Source: Betaproteobacteria bacterium (lineage in GTDB: Bacteria; Pseudomonadota; Gammaproteobacteria; Burkholderiales; Rhodocyclaceae). Taken from it: DNA of 64,000 bases. Position numbers and translations under genes: made by a program. Every line of letters starts with the position of its first letter. The first letter of the stretch is position 1. Below are positions 56,124-64,000 of the stretch, piece after piece. The notes under the pieces are model-generated. The model did no database searches. It worked only from the letters and a program-made list of their open reading frames with translations, and had not been told where the DNA came from. The stretch is taken from positions 36,873-100,872 of the forward strand of contig WQYQ01000012.1 of NCBI GenBank assembly GCA_009781175.1. The letters are read 5' to 3'.

Positions 56124-58802
56124 ATGGCCGCTTTGCCTAATGCGCTGCTGCAATCCGACATGGATGCGCAGGAAACCCAGGAATGGCTCGACGCGCTCAC
56201 CGCCGTACTCGCAAACGAGGGACCGGAGCGCGCGCATTACCTCATCGAACGTTTGATCGAGGTCGCCCGCGAAGAAGGAGCGGGCATTCCGTATAGCGCG
56301 AACACTGCTTATATCAATACGATTCCCGCCGACCGGCAGCCCAACTATCCGGGCGATACCGCGATCGAGACGCGCATCCAGGCGTTCCTGCGCTGGAATG
56401 CGATGGCGATGGTTGTGCGCGCGAACAAAGATACGAACGTTGGCGGCCATATTGCCTCTTACGCCTCGGCGGCGACGCTGTACGACGTAGGTTTCAACTG
56501 GTTCTGGAAATCACCCGCGAACCCCGATGGCGGCGATCTGATTTTCTTCCAGGGCCATTCGGTGCCGGGCATCTACGCGCGTGCGCATCTGCTCGGCCGT
56601 TTGACGGATGAACGGATCGATCACTTCCGCCAGGAGTGCGCCGGCAAGGGCGTGTCCTCCTATCCGCACCCGTGGCTAATGCCGGATTTCTGGCAATTCC
56701 CGACGGTATCGATGGGGCTTGGGCCGTTGCAGGCGATCTACCAGGCGCGTTTCATGAAGTACCTCGACAACCGCGGCCTGGCGAAAACCGAAGGGCGCAA
56801 GGTCTGGGCCTTCCTCGGCGACGGCGAGATGGATGAAGTCGAATCGATGGGCGCGATCGGCGTGGCCGGGCGCGAGCAGCTCGACAATCTGATTTTCGTC
56901 GTCAACTGCAACCTGCAACGGCTCGACGGCCCGGTGCGCGGCAACGGCAAAATCATGCAGGAGCTTGAAGCCGAATTCCGCGGCGCGGGTTGGAATGTCA
57001 TCAAAGTCGTGTGGGGCACGCACTGGGATGCGCTCTTTGCGCGCGACAAAAAGGGCATCCTCAAACAACGCATGATGGAGTGCGTGGACGGCGAGTACCA
57101 GACTTTCAAATCGAAAGACGGCGCCTATGTGCGCGAGTATTTCTTCAACACGCCCGAACTCAAGGAACTGGTCGCCGACTGGACCGACGACGACATCTGG
57201 CGTCTGAACCGCGGCGGTCACGACATCTTCAAAGTGTTCGCGGCCTATAAGGCGGCCACCGAGCACAAAAACCAGCCGACGGTCATTCTGGCCAAGACGA
57301 TCAAAGGTTTCGGCATGGGCTCATCGGGCGAAGCGCAGAACATCACGCACCAGCAGAAGAAGATGACGCGCGATGCGCTGCTACGCTTCCGCGACCGCTT
57401 CGATATTCCCGTTTCGGATGATCAGTTTGACGAACTCCCGCTGATCAAATTTGAAGAAGGCTCGCCCGAACTTACTTACATGCGCCAGCGCCGCATGGAT
57501 CTCGGCGGTTATCTGCCGAGCCGCCGCATGAAGGGCGATACCCTGGCCGTACCGGAACTGGGGGCCTTCGAAGGACAGCTCAAGGCTTCGGGCGCGGGAC
57601 GCGAGTTCTCGACGACGATGGCCTTCGTGCGGATTCTCTCGACCTTGTTGAAAGACAAGAACGTCGGCCGGCATATCGTGCCGATCGTGCCGGACGAATC
57701 GCGCACCTTCGGCATGGAAGGCATGTTCCGCCAATTCGGCATCTGGAACCAGTTCGGCCAGAACTATGTGCCGCAGGACCACGACCAGTTGATGTTCTAC
57801 AAGGAAAGCCGCGACGGTCAGATCTTGCAGGAAGGCATCAACGAAGCTGGCGCGATGTGCTCCTGGATCGCGGCGGCGACAGCCTATTCGGTGCACAACG
57901 TGCCGATGATCCCGTTCTACATCTACTACTCGATGTTCGGGCATCAGCGCGTGATGGACCTGTGCTGGGCGGCGGGCGACTCGCGCGCGCGCGGCTTCCT
58001 GCTCGGCGGCACCGCCGGCCGCACGACGCTCAACGGCGAAGGGCTGCAACACGAGGACGGCCATTCGCTGATCCTCGCGAATCTCGTGCCGAACTGCATT
58101 TCCTACGATCCGACCTTCGCTTACGAAGTCGCCGTGATCGTGCACGATGGCCTGCGCCGGATGTACGCCGAGCAGGAGGATGTGTACTTCTACATCACGC
58201 TGATGAACGAGAACTACGAACATCCCGCGATGCCGGAAGGGGCGGAAGCCGACATCCTCAAAGGCATGTACAAGTTCCGCCAAGGCGGCACGAAGCGCGG
58301 CAAACAGGCGCGCGTGCAGTTGCTCGGCTCGGGCACAATCTTCCAGGAGGTGATTGCCGCCGCCGATCTGCTCAAGAGCGATTGGGGCGTCGAATCCGAT
58401 ATCTGGGGCTGCCCGAGCTTCAACCAGCTCGCGCGCGACGGCCAGGACACGGCGCGCTGGAACATGCTGCATCCGCTCGAAATGCCGCGCCTCTCGCACG
58501 TCGAGCAATGCCTCAAAGGCGCGGCGGGCCCCGTGATCGCGGCGACGGACTATGTGAAGCTCTTTGCCGAACAGATCCGTCCTTTCGTCGCGGGCCGCTA
58601 TGTCACGCTGGGCACCGACGGTTTCGGCCGCTCGGATACGCGTGAAGCGCTGCGCAACCATTTCGAAGTCGACCGGCATTGGATTGTCGTGGCGGCGCTT
58701 AATGCGCTGGTCGCTGATGGCGTGATCGGACGCGAAAAGGTGCGCGATGCCATGACCAAGTACGGTATCGACGCCGACAAACCCAATCCCCTCACCGTTT
58801 AA
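56124..58802 (+). CDS. aceE: Pyruvate dehydrogenase E1 component (homodimeric)
   Basis: Decarboxylates pyruvate with thiamine diphosphate and acetylates the E2 lipoyl group. At 892 residues it is the single-chain AceE type. The TPP/Mg motif is WAFLGDGEMDEVESMGAIGVA extending to VNCNLQRLDGPVRGNGKI. GKGVSSYPHPWLMPDFWQFP, TIKGFGMGSSGEAQNITHQ and GRTTLNGEGLQHEDGHS are characteristic. ATG 56124 follows AAGGAG; upstream codons belong to the hairpin leader. It is first of aceE–aceF–lpdA. Confidence 0.97.
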   Translation: MAALPNALLQSDMDAQETQEWLDALTAVLANEGPERAHYLIERLIEVAREEGAGIPYSANTAYINTIPADRQPNYPGDTAIETRIQAFLRWNAMAMVVRANKDTNVGGHIASYASAATLYDVGFNWFWKSPANPDGGDLIFFQGHSVPGIYARAHLLGRLTDERIDHFRQECAGKGVSSYPHPWLMPDFWQFPTVSMGLGPLQAIYQARFMKYLDNRGLAKTEGRKVWAFLGDGEMDEVESMGAIGVAGREQLDNLIFVVNCNLQRLDGPVRGNGKIMQELEAEFRGAGWNVIKVVWGTHWDALFARDKKGILKQRMMECVDGEYQTFKSKDGAYVREYFFNTPELKELVADWTDDDIWRLNRGGHDIFKVFAAYKAATEHKNQPTVILAKTIKGFGMGSSGEAQNITHQQKKMTRDALLRFRDRFDIPVSDDQFDELPLIKFEEGSPELTYMRQRRMDLGGYLPSRRMKGDTLAVPELGAFEGQLKASGAGREFSTTMAFVRILSTLLKDKNVGRHIVPIVPDESRTFGMEGMFRQFGIWNQFGQNYVPQDHDQLMFYKESRDGQILQEGINEAGAMCSWIAAATAYSVHNVPMIPFYIYYSMFGHQRVMDLCWAAGDSRARGFLLGGTAGRTTLNGEGLQHEDGHSLILANLVPNCISYDPTFAYEVAVIVHDGLRRMYAEQEDVYFYITLMNENYEHPAMPEGAEADILKGMYKFRQGGTKRGKQARVQLLGSGTIFQEVIAAADLLKSDWGVESDIWGCPSFNQLARDGQDTARWNMLHPLEMPRLSHVEQCLKGAAGPVIAATDYVKLFAEQIRPFVAGRYVTLGTDGFGRSDTREALRNHFEVDRHWIVVAALNALVADGVIGREKVRDAMTKYGIDADKPNPLTV

Positions 58803-58893
58803 TGTGAAGCGCCTGCCGGCAAGTTGTGTGCATGAGACTTGCCGGTAAGAGTGTGTTCGCGCCAAGCGTTTCATGTTTCTCAGAGGAGCTCAC

Positions 58894-60510
58894 ATGAGCC
58901 AGCTCATCGAAGTGAAGATTCCCGACATCGGCGACTTCAAAGACGTCCCGGTGATCGAACTAGCAGTAAACCCCGGTGATCGCGTTGCAGCGGAACAAAC
59001 GCTGCTGACGCTCGAATCCGACAAAGCCACGCTCGATGTCCCGAGCCCGTCAGCCGGGGTCGTCAAGGAAATAAAAGTCAAAGTCGGCGACACGGTTTCC
59101 GAAGGCAGCCTCGTCGTTTTGCTCGAAGCCGAGAATGTCGCCACGGCAAGTGCCGTCGCGCCCGCGCCGGTTGCATCCGCACCCGTGGCGGCCGCAGCGC
59201 CCGCCGCCCCCGCTGCGAGCGGCGGGCTCGTCGAGGTGAAAGTGCCCGACATCGGCGATTTCAAGGATGTGCCAATCATCGAAGTGCTCGTCAGCGTTGG
59301 CGATAACATCGCTGCCGAGACGGCGGTCGTCACCCTAGAATCCGACAAGGCGACGATGGATGTGCCCGCACCGACGGCCGGCGTGGTTAAAGAACTGCGC
59401 GTCAAAGTTGGCGACCGGGTTTCCGAAGGCAACGTGATCCTCATCGTGGAAACCGGCGCAGCCGCCCTGGCCGCCGCACCCACGCAGACTGTGGCATCTG
59501 TTCCCGCACCTGCGCCCGCAGTGGCTCCCGCTCCCGTGGCGTCCGCCGCGCCGGTTCCGCAAGCGACTGCGCCAGCCGGCAAAGCGCATGCAAGCCCGTC
59601 GGTGCGCAAATTTGCGCGCGAACTCGGCGTCGATATTGCGAAAGTGCCGGGCACGGGGCCGAAAGGCCGGATACAGCAGCAAGACGTACAGAATTTCATC
59701 AAGGGCGTATTCGCCCAAATCGCCGGCGGTGCCTTGCCTGGCGCAGCGCCTGCTGGTGGTGTCACGGGCGGCGGCGAACTGAATCTCCTGCCGTGGCCGA
59801 AAGTCGATTTCGCCAAGTTCGGCCCGGTTGAAACCAAGCCGCTTGCCCGCATCAAGAAAATTTCGGGCGCGAACCTCGCGCGCAACTGGGTGATGATTCC
59901 GCATGTCACGCAGTTCGACAAAGCCGACATCACCGACCTCGAAGCCTTCCGCAAGGCAATCGGCCCCGAAGCCGAAAAAGCGGGCGTCAAGGTCACGATG
60001 CTTACCTTCCTCGTCAAGGCTTGCGTTGCCGCGCTGAAGAAATTCCCCGATTTCAACGCTTCGCTCGACGGGGACAATCTGGTCTACAAGCAATACTTCC
60101 ACATCGGTTTCGCCGCCGATACGCCGAATGGGCTGGTCGTGCCGGTGATCCGCGATTGTGACAAGAAATCGGTCTACGACATCGCGCGCGACATGGCGGA
60201 ACTCGCGAAGAAGGCGCGCGACGGCAAACTTGGCCCGGCGGAAATGAGCGGCGGCTGTTTCTCGATCTCCAGCCTCGGCGGCATCGGCGGCACGGCATTC
60301 ACGCCGATCGTCAATGCGCCCGAAGTCGCGATTCTCGGCGTCTCGAAGTCGGCGCTGGAGCCGGTCTGGGATGGCAAGGCATTCGTGCCCCGCCTGATGC
60401 TGCCGCTCTCGCTTTCCTACGACCATCGCGTCATCGACGGCGCCGCGGCCGCGCGCTTCACGAGCTTCCTCACCCAAGCGCTCGCGGATATGCGCCGCGT
60501 GCTGCTGTGA
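58894..60510 (+). CDS. aceF: Pyruvate dehydrogenase E2, dihydrolipoyl acetyltransferase
   Basis: Transfers the acetyl group to CoA and forms the core of the complex. The 538-residue protein has two lipoyl domains (lipoylated Lys in LESDKATLDVPSPSAG and LESDKATMDVPAPTAG), joined by Ala/Pro-rich linkers. The E1/E3-binding domain follows (ASPSVRKFARELGVDIAKVP), then the catalytic domain with active-site SYDHRVIDGAAAARF. ATG 58894 follows AGAGGAG. Two lipoyl domains on E2 plus one on E3 is the usual betaproteobacterial layout. Confidence 0.97.
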   Translation: MSQLIEVKIPDIGDFKDVPVIELAVNPGDRVAAEQTLLTLESDKATLDVPSPSAGVVKEIKVKVGDTVSEGSLVVLLEAENVATASAVAPAPVASAPVAAAAPAAPAASGGLVEVKVPDIGDFKDVPIIEVLVSVGDNIAAETAVVTLESDKATMDVPAPTAGVVKELRVKVGDRVSEGNVILIVETGAAALAAAPTQTVASVPAPAPAVAPAPVASAAPVPQATAPAGKAHASPSVRKFARELGVDIAKVPGTGPKGRIQQQDVQNFIKGVFAQIAGGALPGAAPAGGVTGGGELNLLPWPKVDFAKFGPVETKPLARIKKISGANLARNWVMIPHVTQFDKADITDLEAFRKAIGPEAEKAGVKVTMLTFLVKACVAALKKFPDFNASLDGDNLVYKQYFHIGFAADTPNGLVVPVIRDCDKKSVYDIARDMAELAKKARDGKLGPAEMSGGCFSISSLGGIGGTAFTPIVNAPEVAILGVSKSALEPVWDGKAFVPRLMLPLSLSYDHRVIDGAAAARFTSFLTQALADMRRVLL

Positions 60511-60525
60511 GCGGGAGAGACTGCG

Positions 60526-62298
60526 ATGACTAAGCTCATTGAAGTGCAAGTCCCCGATATCGGCGACTTTAAAGACGTGCCGGTGATCGAAGTGGCAATC
60601 AAGGTCGGTGACCGGGTGAAAGTCGACGATCCTTTGGTTACGCTCGAATCCGACAAGGCGACGATGGATGTGCCATCCTCGGCGGCCGGCGTCGTCAGGG
60701 AAGTGCGCGTGCGCGTCGGCGACCGGGTCCGCGAAGGCGCGCTTGTCGCCGTGCTCGAAGCGGAAGACGCGGTCGCTGCGCCCGCGCCCGTCAAACAGAC
60801 AGCGCCCGCCCCAGCCGCGGCGCCCGCGGCTTCGGCTGCGGCGGGGAGTTACACCGGCGCGGCCGACATCGAATGCGAAATGCTCGTGCTGGGCGCGGGC
60901 CCAGGCGGCTATTCGGCGGCGTTCCGCGCGGCGGACCTCGGGCTTAAAACCGTCATCGTCGAACGCTATGCCACGCTCGGCGGAGTCTGCCTGAATGTGG
61001 GCTGCATCCCCTCGAAAGCGCTGCTGCATGTCGCCAGCGTGATTGAGGACGCGGCGCACTTTACCGATGTGGGCGTGGCGTTCGGGCAGCCGACGGTCGA
61101 TCTGGATCGCTTGCGCGCGCACAAGGAAAAGGTCGTCGGCAGACTGACCGGCGGACTCGCCGGCATGGCGAAGGCGCGCAAGGTCGATGTCGTGCGCGGT
61201 TACGGCCAATTCCTCGATCCACAGCATGTCGAAGTGGCCCTGACGAGCGGTTCGGGCTCCGCGCAAACCGGCGAGAAAAAAGTGATCCGCTTCAAACAGG
61301 CGATCATCGCGGCGGGCTCGCAGGCGGTGAAACTGCCTTTCCTACCTGAAGATCCGCGCATCGTCGATTCGACCGGCGCGCTGGAATTGCGCCAGATTCC
61401 CAAACGGATGCTCGTGATCGGCGGCGGCATCATCGGGCTCGAAATGGCAACGGTCTATTCGGCGCTCGGCGCGCGCATCGATGTCGTCGAAATGCTCGAC
61501 GGACTGATGGCCGGAGCCGACCGCGATGCCGTCAAAGTGTGGGAAAAACAGAACCTGCACCGCTTCGACAAGGTCATGCTGAAAACCAGGACGGTCGGCG
61601 TAACCGTGCGGCCCGACGGCGTCATGGTCAAGTTCGAAGGCGAGCAAGCGCCTGCCGACGAACAGAAGTACGACCTGATTCTCTCCTCTGTCGGGCGTTC
61701 GCCGAACGGTAAGAAGATCGCCGCCGAGAAGGCCGGCGTCACCGTCACCGAACGCGGCTTCATTCCCGTCGACAAACAGCAGCGCACCAACGCGCCGCAT
61801 ATCTTTGCGATCGGCGATATCGTAGGCCAGCCGATGCTGGCGCACAAAGGCGTGCATGAGGCGCATGTGGCGGCGGAAGCGGCCGCAGGGCAGAAGAGTT
61901 TCTTCGATGCCCAGGTGATTCCATCGGTCGCTTACACCGAGCCTGAAGTCGCCTGGGTCGGTGTGACGGAAACCGAGGCCAAAGACAGCGGGCGCAAGAT
62001 CGAGGTGGCGAAGTTCCCGTGGGCGGCATCCGGTCGCGCGATTGCGAACGGTTGCGACTATGGCTTCACCAAGCTGATCTTCGACCCGGAAACCCATCGC
62101 GTCATCGGTGGCTGCATCGTCGGCCCGAATGCGGGCGACATGATCGGCGAGGTCGCCCTAGCGATCGAAATGGGTTGCGATGCCGTCGATATTGGCAAAA
62201 CGATCCATCCCCATCCGACCCTAGGGGAGTCGATCGGCATGACGGCGGAAGTGTTCGAAGGCGCGTGTACCGATCTGCCCCCAATGCGGAAGAAGTAA
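60526..62298 (+). CDS. lpdA: Dihydrolipoyl dehydrogenase (E3) with N-terminal lipoyl domain
   Basis: Reoxidises dihydrolipoyl groups with NAD+. Residues 1–85 are a lipoyl domain (lipoylated Lys in LESDKATMDVPSSAAG), followed by a short Ala/Pro linker. The flavoenzyme begins with MLVLGAGPGGYSAAFRAADLG (FAD), has the redox disulfide in GGVCLNVGCIPSKALLH, the NAD motif LVIGGGIIGLEMATVYSALG and the catalytic His in IHPHPTLGESIGMTAE. At 590 residues it is ~115 longer than plain Lpd because of the extra domain. It ends the pdh operon and is followed by a strong terminator. Confidence 0.97.
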   Translation: MTKLIEVQVPDIGDFKDVPVIEVAIKVGDRVKVDDPLVTLESDKATMDVPSSAAGVVREVRVRVGDRVREGALVAVLEAEDAVAAPAPVKQTAPAPAAAPAASAAAGSYTGAADIECEMLVLGAGPGGYSAAFRAADLGLKTVIVERYATLGGVCLNVGCIPSKALLHVASVIEDAAHFTDVGVAFGQPTVDLDRLRAHKEKVVGRLTGGLAGMAKARKVDVVRGYGQFLDPQHVEVALTSGSGSAQTGEKKVIRFKQAIIAAGSQAVKLPFLPEDPRIVDSTGALELRQIPKRMLVIGGGIIGLEMATVYSALGARIDVVEMLDGLMAGADRDAVKVWEKQNLHRFDKVMLKTRTVGVTVRPDGVMVKFEGEQAPADEQKYDLILSSVGRSPNGKKIAAEKAGVTVTERGFIPVDKQQRTNAPHIFAIGDIVGQPMLAHKGVHEAHVAAEAAAGQKSFFDAQVIPSVAYTEPEVAWVGVTETEAKDSGRKIEVAKFPWAASGRAIANGCDYGFTKLIFDPETHRVIGGCIVGPNAGDMIGEVALAIEMGCDAVDIGKTIHPHPTLGESIGMTAEVFEGACTDLPPMRKK

Positions 62299-62320
62299 TT
62301 TTTGTGGGGGTTCGTAAGTG

Positions 62321-62354
62321 AAAAGGCGACGGCTACGAGTTTGTCGCCTTTTTT
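62321..62354 (+). terminator. Intrinsic terminator of the pdh operon
   Basis: AAAAGGCGAC (62321–62330) and GTCGCCTTTT (62343–62352) form a perfect 10-bp stem, followed by further T residues (TTTTTTCTTTT). It starts 23 bases after the lpdA stop on the coding strand. Confidence 0.92.
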
Positions 62355-62451
62355 CTTTTGGGAGTGCTATTGTCGGCCGCGCGAATCTCCGCAGCGTGAA
62401 TCTTCGCGACTTGGTTAAACTTTCTCCTTTGGTTATTTGAAAGCACGCTCC

Positions 62452-63825
62452 ATGTCAGAGGTTCCCGATCCGCAAATGGCGGCCCTCAAGCTTCCGCCGC
62501 ATTCGGTCGAGGCGGAACAATCTTTGATCGGCGGTCTGCTGCTCGACAATCAGGCTTGGGATCGAATCGCCGATCTGGTCAATGAAACCGATTTCTACCG
62601 CGACGATCATCGCCGCATCTTTCGCCAGGTCGCGCATCTGATTGAGCAGGGCAAGCCGGCCGATGTGGTGACGGTATTCGAATCGCTCGACAAAGCGGGT
62701 ACGGCTGCGCAGGTTGGCGGGCTGGCCTATTTGGCCGAAATCGCGAACAACACGCCTTCGGCGGCCAACATCCGGCGCTATGCGGAAATCATCCGCGAGC
62801 GTTGCATCCTGCGTAGGCTGGTCACGGTTGGCGACGAGATTGCCGCAAGCGCTCTTGCCCCTGCGGGCAAGGACGCGAAGGATTTGCTCGATCAGGCCGA
62901 AGCCAAAATTTTTGAGATTGCGGAGGCGGGCGCGCGTCAGGCATCGGGCTTCGTGCCGATTCAGCCGGTGCTCGGACAAGTTGTAGATCGGATTCAGGAA
63001 CTCTACGACCGGGACAATCCTTCTGAAGTCACCGGCGTTCCTTACGGGTTCATCGATATCGATGATATGACCTCCGGCCTGCAAGGCAGCGACATGATCG
63101 TCGTGGCCGGCCGCCCCGGCATGGGTAAGACCACTTTTGCGCTCAACGTGGCCGAAAACGTGGCGCTCAACGCAGGGCTGCCGGTAGCGATCTTCTCGAT
63201 GGAAATGCCGGCAACTCAGTTGGCGATGCGTTTCATCGCATCGGTGGGACGCCTGGATCAGCATCGCCTGCGCACCGGTAAGCTTACCGACGACGATTGG
63301 CAGAATCTGACCGTGGCCTTGGGTAGGCTGCATGAGGCGCCGATCTATATCGATGAAACGCCCGGCCTGAATCCAACGGATTTGCGCGCGCGTTGCCGGC
63401 GTTTGTACCGTCAACGCGGCAAGCTGGGGCTGGTCGTAGTCGATTACCTACAGTTGATGACCTCCCTCAAGGAGTCCGATAACCGCGCGCAGGAACTGTC
63501 TGAAATTTCGCGCTCAATCAAATCGCTCGCAAAAGAACTGCATGTGCCGATCTTCGCGCTCTCGCAGCTCAATCGAAGCCTCGAACAACGGCCGAATAAA
63601 CGGCCTGTAATGTCGGATTTGCGTGAATCCGGTGCCATCGAACAGGATGCAGACATCATCATGTTCATCTATCGCGACGAAATCTATAACCCTGACTCTC
63701 CAGACAAAGGCTCGGCGGAACTCATCATCGGGAAACACCGTAACGGCCCGACAGGCGCGGTGCGCCTAACCTTCCGTGGTGAGAGTACACGTTTTGAGAA
63801 TTTTGTTTCGGTGCCTGGGTATTAA
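62452..63825 (+). CDS. dnaB: Replicative DNA helicase
   Basis: The hexameric 5'-3' helicase that opens the replication fork. The 457-residue protein has the N-terminal primase-interacting domain (LPPHSVEAEQSLIGGLLLDN), a linker helix, and a RecA-like domain with Walker A VVAGRPGMGKTTFALNVAE, Walker B LVVVDYLQLM, and ALSQLNRSLEQRPNKRPVMSDLRESG through IEQDADIIMFIYRDE. No intein is present. ATG 62452 gives the usual MSEVPDPQ-type start; a TTG five codons upstream is unlikely. Confidence 0.97.
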   Translation: MSEVPDPQMAALKLPPHSVEAEQSLIGGLLLDNQAWDRIADLVNETDFYRDDHRRIFRQVAHLIEQGKPADVVTVFESLDKAGTAAQVGGLAYLAEIANNTPSAANIRRYAEIIRERCILRRLVTVGDEIAASALAPAGKDAKDLLDQAEAKIFEIAEAGARQASGFVPIQPVLGQVVDRIQELYDRDNPSEVTGVPYGFIDIDDMTSGLQGSDMIVVAGRPGMGKTTFALNVAENVALNAGLPVAIFSMEMPATQLAMRFIASVGRLDQHRLRTGKLTDDDWQNLTVALGRLHEAPIYIDETPGLNPTDLRARCRRLYRQRGKLGLVVVDYLQLMTSLKESDNRAQELSEISRSIKSLAKELHVPIFALSQLNRSLEQRPNKRPVMSDLRESGAIEQDADIIMFIYRDEIYNPDSPDKGSAELIIGKHRNGPTGAVRLTFRGESTRFENFVSVPGY

Positions 63826-63878
63826 GGGATGGGAGACAATGTGGCGGGGTTTGTGTCAGAAATATTTCGGGAAAATCG

Positions 63879-63907
63879 TTGACGGAAGTTATATGGGTTG
63901 TTAAAGT
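63879..63907 (+). promoter_or_regulatory. Strong sigma70-type promoter candidate at window end
   Basis: TTGACG (63879–63884), a 17-base gap and TAAAGT (63902–63907) form a good promoter, with an AT-rich stretch just upstream (AAATATTTCGGGAAAAT). The initial transcribed sequence CTCGCTTCTCTGCTGC resembles the start of rRNA operon leaders in Betaproteobacteria. The gene it drives lies beyond the window. Confidence 0.5.
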
Positions 63908-64000
63908 CTCGCTTCTCTGCTGCGGCGACATTGCAGCGGGGGCGGCAAGAGCTTAGATCGGTGGTGAGTTTTCGCTGATCGGTTTTGCGGTTTGAAGCAG

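Noticed and set aside
59335..61266. A 643-codon open frame opposite aceF and lpdA
   Set aside because: Low-complexity Arg/Asp/His-rich translation mirroring the coding strand; no start signal.

Overview
The window looks like chromosomal DNA of a Betaproteobacterium. This is inferred from gene content and order, not from a database search. The supporting features are a sulfate-assimilation block (cysB divergent from cysI–DUF934–cysH–cysD–cysN), a run glyQ–glyS–gmhB–YgjP-type metallopeptidase–gloA, and pyruvate dehydrogenase genes aceE–aceF–lpdA in which the E3 subunit carries its own lipoyl domain. An adjacent FixL/FixJ-like PAS kinase and regulator fit the same picture. Most of the window is GC-rich. 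About the first 8.6 kb is clearly more AT-rich and holds broken genes, as expected for a transferred surface-polysaccharide locus.

Layout. 1–15 kb is a surface-glycan cluster, all on the + strand. It opens inside a multidomain glycosyltransferase, followed by a second GT4 enzyme and a decayed glycosyltransferase remnant. Next is a tightly overlapping cassette (GT2 polyprenyl-phosphate glycosyltransferase, GtrA flippase, GNAT acyltransferase, PIG-L deacetylase) that ends in an IS30 fragment. A large membrane protein follows. Then comes a module resembling the A-band (D-rhamnose) common antigen: gmd, rmd, two WbpY/WbpZ-like mannosyl/rhamnosyltransferases and a WbpM-like dehydratase. No Wzm/Wzt, Wzx or Wzy gene is visible; these may lie upstream. 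14.9–19.6 kb holds apaH, an aldo/keto reductase, a nitroreductase, plsC, ybaK and a small initiating sugar-phosphate transferase. 19.7–26.5 kb is sulfate assimilation. 26.7–36 kb holds an asparaginase, a haem-binding DUF3365 protein, a long SEL1-repeat protein, lnt, a MATE transporter and polyphosphate:AMP phosphotransferase. 36–40.8 kb is the glycine cleavage operon gcvT-gcvH-gcvP behind a tandem glycine riboswitch with a terminator. 40.9–50.6 kb is housekeeping: an alpha/beta hydrolase, a PHP phosphatase, YciO, a SYLF lipid-binding protein, glycyl-tRNA synthetase, gmhB, gloA and a putative Na+/H+ antiporter. 50.7–55.5 kb is signalling (an HD-GYP response regulator and a FixJ/PAS-kinase pair). 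56.1–62.3 kb is pyruvate dehydrogenase. dnaB follows, and the window ends in what looks like a strong, possibly rRNA-type, promoter.

The main structure not explained by genes is a family of dispersed palindromic repeats of about 160–170 bp, resembling MITEs. There are three long copies plus inverted and shortened derivatives, all between genes between 19.5 and 36 kb. Each long copy has a near-perfect hairpin of about 28-bp arms inside AGAACCTGT/ACAGGTTCT-type ends. Other repeats are a 34-bp motif present twice, a palindromic insertion kept in frame inside the antiporter gene, and a duplicated 36-bp leader in front of both the nitroreductase and the aldo/keto reductase genes.
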